From Rusavskia elegans (lineage: Eukaryota; Ascomycota; Lecanoromycetes; Teloschistales; Teloschistaceae): a stretch of 64,000 nucleotides of DNA. Each line of letters begins with the position of its first letter. The stretch's first letter is position 1. Position numbers and translations under genes: made by a program. The stretch is taken from contig SAUG01000030.1 of NCBI GenBank assembly GCA_011316305.1, positions 248,001-312,000 of the forward strand, given 5' to 3'. The notes under the pieces are model-generated. The model searched no databases. It had not been told where the DNA came from and was given only the letters and a program-made list of their open reading frames with translations. Positions 57,008-64,000 of the stretch are shown here, piece after piece.

Positions 57008-58393
57008 TACTCCCTCGGACAAGACGAAGATCATGCTCCTCAACTCGGAAGGGAACATGACACATGATGCCTCCCACTTTGGCTGCGGGGGAGAAGATGA
57101 TTGGTATGCGACCGGATGCCTATGAGATTCGGGAAGTGCCACAGCTTGTCCCACATGGCTCATCGACTGGTTTGGTGAGTTGACAGGGCCGAGCCGGATC
57201 CAAACTCCAAGCGCAGACCGCTTCTTTTGTCGAAGCCATCCTGATCAGTCCTGACGCCATGGGACTAAAAGTATGACACCGCTACCCCGGATTTCCTGGT
57301 ACCTGATCCCAGCACAAGAACAAATGCAGGGAAAGGCACTAAGGTAGGATCTGCTTGTGGCCCGAACTAGAATCATGACCAACCTGAGCCATGGCTAGAA
57401 GCAGATGCTGCATATGCAGGCATCCCAGATGCGAACAATAATATCAGGCCTTGCGAGAAGCTGAGATTTGAGCGCCTGAATGCTGCAGGTGTGGAAGATC
57501 AATGTCCAAGCCGGAAGCATTATTGCAAATTCAAAGACGCATTCAAGGGAACCAATTGCACCATCACGTTGCGTCTTGTTTTCAGTTTCGATTACCGCCA
57601 TAAAACTGCATGCGGAACGAAGAAAGGCGACGAGTGGATGGCCGACGTTGGCCGTTGGACTTTACCTGGTTATTTAGTGGAGCCCGTACAGAGTATTGAA
57701 TAATAAGAATAACACCGACAGTAGTCAGATGATGCGTCGAAGCACGAAGTCCCAGCTGCATCTACTTGTAAAGCGGCGGAAGAAGGTCTGCCACGAGACG
57801 TGGCGCCATATGGCCATGAACAAAGCAGTCGAAGGTCTCATTGGCCGGTCTTCTGTAGTCAGGTTCACGATGTTCGCTAATGAAGTGCCGCTTCAAGCGT
57901 CATGGTGCCCAGAAGTTAGGTGATGATGATGAGCTCAGCGCTTGAGCGTCGGGTTGCCGTTAACTGCAAAGCTCGTCCCTACCGCTTCAATAACCTGAAT
58001 TAATCTCTGCCGAGGGCGGACCATGAGGGCGTGACCACCCAATTTTCACCCTTCATCCACTTCACTTTCCAGTTAACGGCATAGTTGTGCTGCTCCCCAT
58101 AATGGTGTCACCTTGCCATCTCAGCCGTTTGGAACAAAGGGGACAAGTATATATTGACCCTGGATGACTCTTGCTCACTCTTTATTCCTCTCCACAGCAC
58201 ATACCATTTTTACTGGATACTTCAGCTGTCAGACCTCCAGACATCCTACAGCATCTCTACCAGTCATCATTCATCTACACTGTATAGTAATCGAATCCAT
58301 CGGGATCCGTTCTCAGCGGAGACACCCCCTTCGCAACCCATCAACATCACCACAGATTCCCATCCATTGAGTGTGCCGCCGACCAAAGCAACG
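57008..58393. other. Intergenic stretch of about 1.4 kb, no supported gene
   Basis: Contains short plus-strand frames around 57480-57923 with scattered Cys and Lys but no recognisable domain, and the 5' region of the DUF3602 gene with an upstream open frame from 58154 that is in frame with it but low complexity. Confidence 0.45.
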
Positions 58394-58825
58394 ATGCCTT
58401 TTTCCCTCCGACTTTCCGAGCCTCATCCCACAACTACCTCCTCCACCCGTCTACCCACCGGTCGTGGCGGTGCTGGCAACTTCACCCGCCCTCCACCACC
58501 ATCCGCCCTTCCTTCGACGACCACGACTGTCAATCCCTCCTCATCCTCCATCTTCTCATCAGCGTCCAGCAGGAACAACAACTTCGTGACCGGACGAGGC
58601 GGGGCTGGCAACTTCCACGGCGCCCAGGAGCAGCGTCCGATGTTCAAGTTCGACGAGGAATTGGAGAGGGAAAGGCGCCATGCGGAAGCGGTACCTATAT
58701 ACCACGTCGGGAGGGGCGGAGTCGGCAACCTGGTGAACGAGATGGGCGCAGGCAGGCGGGACAGCGATGCGAGCGATCGGAGCACTGCGACCAGGCCAAG
58801 CTGGGATTCGTTGAAGAGGAGCTGA
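58394..58825 (+). CDS. DUF3602 (Par32-like) GRGG-repeat protein, 143 aa
   Basis: Small disordered protein with three copies of the family motif GRGGxGN: TGRGGAGNF (about 22-30), TGRGGAGNF (about 68-76) and VGRGGVGNL (about 107-115). In yeast, Par32 with the same motif inhibits ammonium transporters downstream of TORC1. The motif spacing here is about 45 and 40 residues. The start at 58394 (MPFSLRLSEP) is chosen because the in-frame sequence upstream, to 58154, has no family likeness. A Ser-rich linker between repeats could be phosphorylated. Intronless. Confidence 0.82.
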   Translation: MPFSLRLSEPHPTTTSSTRLPTGRGGAGNFTRPPPPSALPSTTTTVNPSSSSIFSSASSRNNNFVTGRGGAGNFHGAQEQRPMFKFDEELERERRHAEAVPIYHVGRGGVGNLVNEMGAGRRDSDASDRSTATRPSWDSLKRS

Positions 58826-58848
58826 GATCATAATGCAGAGAACCTGTT

Positions 58849-59355
58849 TTGTATACTTACGGGGGCGCTTGGGCGGAAAAGCAATTGGGGCCTTTGGAAA
58901 AGTTTTCTGTCATTCTGTCATACCATTTCTGGTCATGGTCCTGCTGTACGGTTCCTTTCAGCAGCATACCGCTATACCTGGTGGATACCGTCAAGGAGTT
59001 TTACTGGCGGATCCGAGAGCCAGAAAATACAACATCCTTTACAGATTATAAACTCTTAGGACTACTGTGTCTTGTTACTCTTGTCGCAATCCTGTCCTTT
59101 GGATTTGCGCGGTGGTATAATTGCTATTGCCACAAGACCAGACGTATGATCCAACAGGTGTTTGAAATGTGCAATATATATCACAATAGTGCATTTTGGT
59201 GTATTGGAGTGGGACAAGCTAGCTCAGAATCCAGCTCTTGCCTTTTACCAGAACTGGCCGTGGCTATGCCCAAAATACTCCGTTTCTCAATCTTTGGACT
59301 TGCCTCTTCGCCGTCGCGAATTCCTTTTGTGGTTTTGTTATATTATTTTACGTAA
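58849..59355 (+). CDS. Doubtful 168-codon ORF with one hydrophobic segment
   Basis: Open frame starting 24 bp after the DUF3602 stop. It has a single strongly hydrophobic stretch, LLGLLCLVTLVAILSFGFAR (about 69-88), then a Cys-rich patch. It may simply be the AT-rich 3' UTR of the DUF3602 gene. No family recognised and no intron or conserved neighbour supports it. Confidence 0.2.
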   Translation: MYTYGGAWAEKQLGPLEKFSVILSYHFWSWSCCTVPFSSIPLYLVDTVKEFYWRIREPENTTSFTDYKLLGLLCLVTLVAILSFGFARWYNCYCHKTRRMIQQVFEMCNIYHNSAFWCIGVGQASSESSSCLLPELAVAMPKILRFSIFGLASSPSRIPFVVLLYYFT

Positions 59356-59511
59356 TCATGTCCTTTCCTCGTTGCTTTCTACAAGATGAAGGTGGAACTA
59401 ATATTTGATGACAAAATATCAAACTGTGGGAATCGAACAGGCCTTGAGCGGACGAAATAAGCGGACGGAAAGAGCCTCGAATTGATCTATCCTCAAGCAA
59501 ATCTCTAACTA

Positions 59512-59924
59512 TCAACCAAGTTCCATGATCTTCGCCTTCTCCTCTTCGCTATACATGCGCGCAGTACCCTTCAATGCCTCGATCAGGACAGGCATGGACC
59601 TCTCGGTGAAATCGCTGGCATTCCGCAGCTTGTCCAAGTCGTCGGCGAATTCCGAGGTGACTTGCTTGAGGTAGAAGGTTTCGAAGTCGGTTTCCTCGGC
59701 CTCGTTGGAAGGTTCAGGCTGCTGCGAGTTGTTATTATTAGCGAATTTGCTGTTTGTGTGGTAGATGGGTGGCGAGGGTGGGAGGTCACATTTGGGCGTG
59801 AGGGGAGACTGGGTTCTGCAGGCTCGTGGGGAGGAGACGAGGCGGGTTGTGTTGCTGCTTCTGTCGCAGCACGTTTGGGGTTTTTGGATTTGCCCTGTTG
59901 GCTGTGAGCCTTTGAATCGAGCAT
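59512..59924 (-). CDS. RSA3: Ribosome assembly protein 3 (Rsa3)
   Basis: Nucleolar protein acting with Dbp6 in early 60S assembly. Exons are 59790-59924 and 59512-59721, giving 114 residues. A basic disordered N-terminus (MLDSKAHSQQGKSKNPKRAA) joins, over a 68-bp intron with GTGACC donor and CGCTAAT branch site, to the conserved Rsa3 domain: ETDFETFYLKQVTSEFADDL, DKLRNASDFTERSMPVLIEA, LKGTARMYSEEE. The unspliced minus-strand frame (59512-60243) encodes this C-terminus fused to non-homologous sequence, so the splice model is preferred. Confidence 0.82.
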
Positions 59925-60323
59925 TATTCTCGTAGTCTGGAATGTTACGACGATGATGATGTTGTATGTCTCTTACCATGTTAATATTGCCGAATTTGGT
60001 GCCGTTCCTGAGGGACTCGTCGCAGTCCCTGTTGATTGATTTTCTTCTTCCCCTCTTTATTTTAGTTCTGTGGATGCGGTCCGATGCGATGCCAACACCC
60101 GTCACCAGTAGCCTCGTAATTGTGGCTGTGAAGTGAAGAAATTTTACGAGTTCATTTACAGATGAATTCAATACAAAGGCACACCCCTCAGGCAGACAAC
60201 AATGGCAATGGTACGATTGCAATGTGGGCACAGCAACCCACACATCTGGCGCTCATGATGTAGATCCAAGTCACTACAAGTCTACTGTACTATTGAACAG
60301 CAGCTGTACGGCAACATCTGTGC

Positions 60324-60376
60324 AATCGTTAGGACGATATCCCTTATCGAGGTACCGGCTGTTATAACCCCTCATT
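60324..60376. repeat. Dispersed repeat relic, copy 2
   Basis: Partner of 48791-48843 in the same orientation, 11.5 kb away, in the promoter region between Rsa3 and the 558-aa protein. Similarity fades quickly on both sides, although GCAGCTGTACGGCAACATCT just upstream resembles GCAGTTACGC next to copy 1. Confidence 0.5.
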
Positions 60377-60657
60377 GCAATCTATTCTTGTTCTGACGAG
60401 GGTACCAGCAATGAAGCACAGCCTCGGCCATCGCTACCTCACCTCCTTCATCGAGCGTCCTGAAAATCCGACATACTTCGAAAAGACATGTCTTGATTCC
60501 TACGTACAATGAAGAGCAATAGCAATGTTCAATCCTTTTAGCAGCACCCGTTCACCTAGGCAGCAACTGTCCATCTCCGAAGCCAATGCGGCTGTCATGA
60601 GAATCCAACCATCAGTACCATATTTAGTTAGATAGGCTCATACATATACCGGGAGAT

Positions 60658-62389
60658 ATGATTCAGGCCAAATCTCTTTCCAGCGTGATCAGGCTTGCGG
60701 ATGACCCGCCTGCATCTCCTTACTTGGATCAGGAGACCTTGGATCCTTTGGTCCTATACATCGCCCGCGTCCCTGGAAATCGAGGTCTGGCGACTAAATA
60801 AATTGAACTCACGGCTGGAAAGGCTAACTTGGTGCGTAGATGTCTTTCTCACCACAACGAAACCTCTTCAAAAAGTCGTGACTGCCCAAGACGTTCAGAG
60901 CTCACTGTACTATATTCACGTCGACCGCGAGGATGATGAACGACTTCGAGAAACTATCGGAAGCAGCGATCCTGATGCTAACCAGAGTCCAACTACCCAG
61001 GAAGAGGTTTCTACCGATCCTCGTGCGGGATCGACTCTCAAGGGGCTTCCCTTAAGAGATCCAGGTGTTGTGAAGAATCGTCTCGAGTCCTCACTTCCCG
61101 CCCTCGACAACCCTCAAGCATCCTTACCTGACCCTTCACCGCCGACGACAATTGTTCGAAAACCGGTTAGTCAAGGCTCTCCACCAAAATTTCAAGCTGC
61201 TCAATCAAGGCTTGAGCCATCCGGGAATCAAATCATTGGTCCTAGAGCCATGCATCCGCGCCTTCACTCCGTAGATAGTCCAGGTCTTCGTCCTGCACAC
61301 GGTAAAGAGAACCTGATGCCTCGAAGATGGTCCGAGCAGCCGCCCATCGCCTTGTTCTCAGCGCCATTGAAAACAGCAGCTCTCAGACCCAGCGCAGTGG
61401 CTGCGCGAGATTCAATCGCCTCGTACGGCGACAGAGAAAGGTCCCAAATACCAGACCCCGGGGGTCCCGCTGAACCGTACCGTAACGAACGGAAGCAATC
61501 GCTTGGGCCCAGAGCTGAGGACCTCTCACTCACGTTGATCCGTCGCTATGATGGATCACAATGGAATGTAGGGAAGGTATTCAATGCCTGTCAACCAGGA
61601 AATCACACAGAGAAACATGCTTCATTCCAGCCGGATGACATAACAATCCAAATCAGCACACCAGGATATGCCAAGTACCAATCTTCTAGCCACATAAATG
61701 AATCTATGCCATGTCCTCATGTCTTCGAACGCCGTCTTTTGAAACCTCGAAGTCGCAGCGAAGACAAGACTTTGGTCGAAAATAGTCCGGGCGTAACGAA
61801 CCACCGAACACCGAGGATGAGCATTGACTTTCGAAAGTTGAGCAAACCACATCTAGACGAGACTACTGATCAGAGCGAACGTGGAAAGCGATCACCGGAG
61901 GGCAGATCGACCGGTATCAGAGGCTACGCTTTCTACAGTCCTTGGAACGGTACATGTGAATTCAGTTCCGGTGTTACAGGCCAGGCTCTGAAGTGCAAGC
62001 ACAATCCGCCAGAACAAGGTTCGCAAGCTGTGACAGTGAGTGAGCTTCGTTTCAATCTTCCAACCTCGAGTAGCCTGGGGGCAGCTTCTCCAAATGTTCT
62101 ACGATCGCCTGATAGACCACGGAGTTCGAAGCGCAGTTCGTATTTTGCCAGCAAGCGTGGAAGCGAATCGACCTACTCAGAAGTCTCCGACCAGTTCCGG
62201 GCCAACAATGAGGATGAGGAAGAGCAATTCGACCTTTCGCTGGGCCAGGAACGTGCTGGAGGTGGGTTTGGAGGTAAGCAAGCAAAGCTTGGTAAGTTGA
62301 TCGTTGAGCCCGAGGGTCTCAAGATGCTTGATCTACTTGTTGCAGCCAATATGGGCCTCTGGTGGAAGGTGTATGAAAAGTCTGCATGA
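60658..62389 (+). CDS. Conserved filamentous-fungal protein of unknown function, 558 aa
   Basis: Not assigned to a pathway. Exons are 60658-60784 and 60840-62389; the intron has a GTCTGG donor, a GGCTAAC branch site and GCGTAG acceptor. The spliced N-terminus reads LVLYIARVPGNRDVFLTTTK, PLQKVVTAQDVQSSLYYIHV, a segment I recognise as conserved across ascomycetes, while the unspliced frame starting at 60695 destroys it. The middle is disordered and Ser/Pro/Arg-rich. The extreme C-terminus AKLGKLIVEPEGLKMLDLLV, AANMGLWWKVYEKSA is again conserved and amphipathic, so it may bind a partner or membrane. Charged, with no signal peptide. Confidence 0.75.
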
Positions 62390-62930
62390 CTAGCGGACGG
62401 ACAACTCACACTTCCAAAGGGGTTTCCAAGCTCGGTGTCTTGTTTTCACACATGGCGCGAGGTGGTGAGCGTTGCTGCCCAATCTCACAAACTAGCTCCC
62501 TCGACAGCTATACCGCATCCTCGTATCTCTTTTATCACATATATGGCTGAGGAGTGTCCCAACAAAACTGGATTTTGTAATTTCAGTTCTATTTCTATGT
62601 AACGAATGCGATATCTGTTTCCCTTCGTACCTATGCCACTGCAATATGGTGTTGGTTGAGGACCGTGAAGTGTGCTGCTCAACAACGTCCAGTCATTTTC
62701 ATACTAAGTACGCATTACAGCGTCGAAGTTCTTTCTCATCATGAGCCACCTAGCTATTTAAATATGTTTTGACTCATCGGAGCCTTTCTGATGTCATACG
62801 CATCATTCTGTTACCTATATAAACGTCTCTCAAGTTGAAATCCTGGACACTTTCTCAATTACCTCGACATACACTGCAAAAGTACCTTCCTCCCTAGGCG
62901 ATAATCAAATAATTATACAAGTTTATAACC
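62390..62930. other. Intergenic stretch, no supported gene
   Basis: Promoter region of the last gene; a TATATAAA-like run at about 62815-62822 lies about 110 bp before its start codon. Nothing else seen. Confidence 0.45.
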
Positions 62931-64000
62931 ATGCGTCTCTTCCAACCTCGCTGGATGGCCTTGTGCGCTACCCTCATCATTACCGCACTAATACCACAAC
63001 TCCTCGCTCAAAATGGCGATATTACAGAAAACATCCATCACCCAGATCCCGATCCCTCAGCCAACGCTCGAACGAAAATCCTGCAAAGCCTGTTCCGAAA
63101 ATTAACACCCACCTTCCTCAGACGTACCCAAGTCGAACCCCGTTCGCCTTGGGAAACCCCACCGACAGCCTACCTCCCCTACCCACCTCCCCCAAACTAC
63201 GTCTGGCCACCAGGCCCACACACCCAATACCCCCCTCCCTCAGAAACAAACGCACCAGGAGGATGGTACGGCGGCACCGGCACCGGCGGCCAAGGCAACA
63301 GCGGTGCCGGATCCGCCTCCAACGCCGGCTCAACATCATTCGCAGCCCCAAGACTGCGTATCCCCTCTCTCTTCGCCCTCCCCAGCAATTTCCTCCTCTA
63401 CCTCCTTCCACAAAACCATCCCAGGAACGCAGAAAATATCAACCATGCACGCCAACGACGCCGACGACGGCTCAACCCCCGAGATCCAGTCGAAACACCA
63501 CCCACACAATTCCTACCATACCCGCCGCCTCCGAACTACCAATGGCCACCGGGCCAGAACCCAGGGAATCAGAATCCTCAACCGAGTGAATTCGATCCCC
63601 CACCGGGTGTATACGGGGGTTCTCAGGGGGCTGGAAACGCCGCGGCTGGTAATGCCAATGCTAATACACTCTCCCCCAGCAGCAGCGGCGGAGGAGGATG
63701 GGGCAAAGGCCACGTCGTCTGGGTAGTCATTGTAACCATTATATCGACGGCGCTCGTGGTGGGGGCACTAGCGTGGTGGTATAGGGGGAAGAGGCTCAAC
63801 GGCGATCCGAAAACGGCTGCTGCGCCAGGGGAGAAGAAGAAAGAGGAGGGTGGTGGGTCGATGGAGAGGTTTAAGAAGATGATGGAGAAGTTTGCGGAGA
63901 AGAAGGGGAAGGGCGGGCAGCTGCAGCCGCCGCCTGCTGCTGCTGGGGCTGGGGCTGCTGGTGCTGGAGGAGGGAGAGCAGGACGGGGACCGGGAGCGGG
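62931..64000 (+). CDS. Single-pass membrane protein with duplicated Pro-rich module, 3' truncated
   Basis: One uninterrupted frame of 356 codons runs from ATG62931 off the window edge. A signal peptide (MRLFQPRWMALCATLIITAL, ending near LLAQ) is followed by an extracellular region holding two copies of ETPPTxxLPYPPPPNYxWPPG, at about residues 75-95 and 188-208, each followed by a Gly/Asn/Ser-rich stretch. A membrane helix VVWVVIVTIISTALVVGALA with WWYRGKR stop-transfer lies at about 262-288. The cytosolic part is Lys/Glu-rich (MERFKKMMEKFAEKKGKG), then Ala/Gly-rich. The topology resembles fungal wall-sensor or cell-surface proteins, but no domain is recognised. Confidence 0.7.
   Translation, partial: MRLFQPRWMALCATLIITALIPQLLAQNGDITENIHHPDPDPSANARTKILQSLFRKLTPTFLRRTQVEPRSPWETPPTAYLPYPPPPNYVWPPGPHTQYPPPSETNAPGGWYGGTGTGGQGNSGAGSASNAGSTSFAAPRLRIPSLFALPSNFLLYLLPQNHPRNAENINHARQRRRRRLNPRDPVETPPTQFLPYPPPPNYQWPPGQNPGNQNPQPSEFDPPPGVYGGSQGAGNAAAGNANANTLSPSSSGGGGWGKGHVVWVVIVTIISTALVVGALAWWYRGKRLNGDPKTAAAPGEKKKEEGGGSMERFKKMMEKFAEKKGKGGQLQPPPAAAGAGAAGAGGGRAGRGPGA

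Noticed and set aside
59512..60243. 243-codon minus-strand ORF as the Rsa3 gene
   Set aside because: The N-terminal two thirds show no family likeness; the intron model gives a standard small Rsa3.
60695..62389. Single-exon 564-codon ORF
   Set aside because: Its first about 50 codons translate an intron and the wrong frame of exon 1; the spliced 558-aa model restores a conserved N-terminus.
1..64000. Biosynthetic gene cluster
   Set aside because: No polyketide synthase, NRPS, terpene cyclase or pathway-specific zinc-cluster regulator was seen; the SDR and rhodopsin-fold genes alone are not evidence of one.

Overview
The window is nuclear DNA of a filamentous ascomycete (Pezizomycotina). Most genes carry short introns (about 40 to 130 bp) with GTANGT/GTGAG-like donors, CTAAC/CTGAC branch sites and AG acceptors, and the gene set is typically filamentous: DUF7053, UsgS, fungal rhodopsin-fold membrane proteins, Inp1, RTA1, sphingolipid delta-8 desaturase, CE16 and GH78 enzymes. 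Class and genus cannot be fixed from the sequence alone. No rRNA, tRNA, CRISPR array or intact transposon was recognised.

Layout. 0-12.4 kb: a partial rhodopsin-fold membrane protein, a NYN-domain RNase-like protein, a sphingolipid desaturase diverging from a phosphopentomutase-type enzyme, a small orphan gene and an RTA1 lipid-exporter-like protein. 12.7-29.8 kb: a dense housekeeping block of dihydrolipoyl dehydrogenase, Sgd1/NOM1, SRP14, SMC4, an ELYS-domain nucleoporin, an ASCC2/Cue3-like CUE protein, ribosomal protein uS10 (Rps20) and the FG nucleoporin Nup42. Several are head-to-head with only 130 to 460 bp between start codons. 30.3-43.9 kb: metabolic and surface functions, namely a formamidase with paired GATA sites, UsgS, a CE16 acetylesterase, a DUF7053 protein, a second rhodopsin-fold protein and a GH78 rhamnosidase. 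44.2-49.8 kb: a gene-poor accessory patch with a 44-bp tandem repeat, a nonsense-interrupted SDR gene, two small Cys-rich ORFs and a secreted-type protein. 49.9-64 kb: mostly conserved cell-biology genes (Inp1, AP-3 mu, the centractin Arp1, a DUF3602/Par32-like protein, Rsa3, a large conserved unknown) with a decayed GNAT pseudogene between AP-3 mu and Arp1, ending in a truncated single-pass membrane protein.

The exon models were built by hand, keeping reading phase across every junction. Each multi-exon model closes to a whole number of codons. Several simple ORFs are misleading here: for SRP14, Rsa3, AP-3 mu, Nup42 and the 558-aa protein the true product is a spliced combination of frames. 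Nothing in the window forms an obvious new multi-gene system. The most informative oddities are the two disrupted genes, the repeat-bracketed accessory patch, a GC-AG intron, stop-free introns in SMC4 and SRP14, and a 40-bp inverted repeat beside the desaturase.
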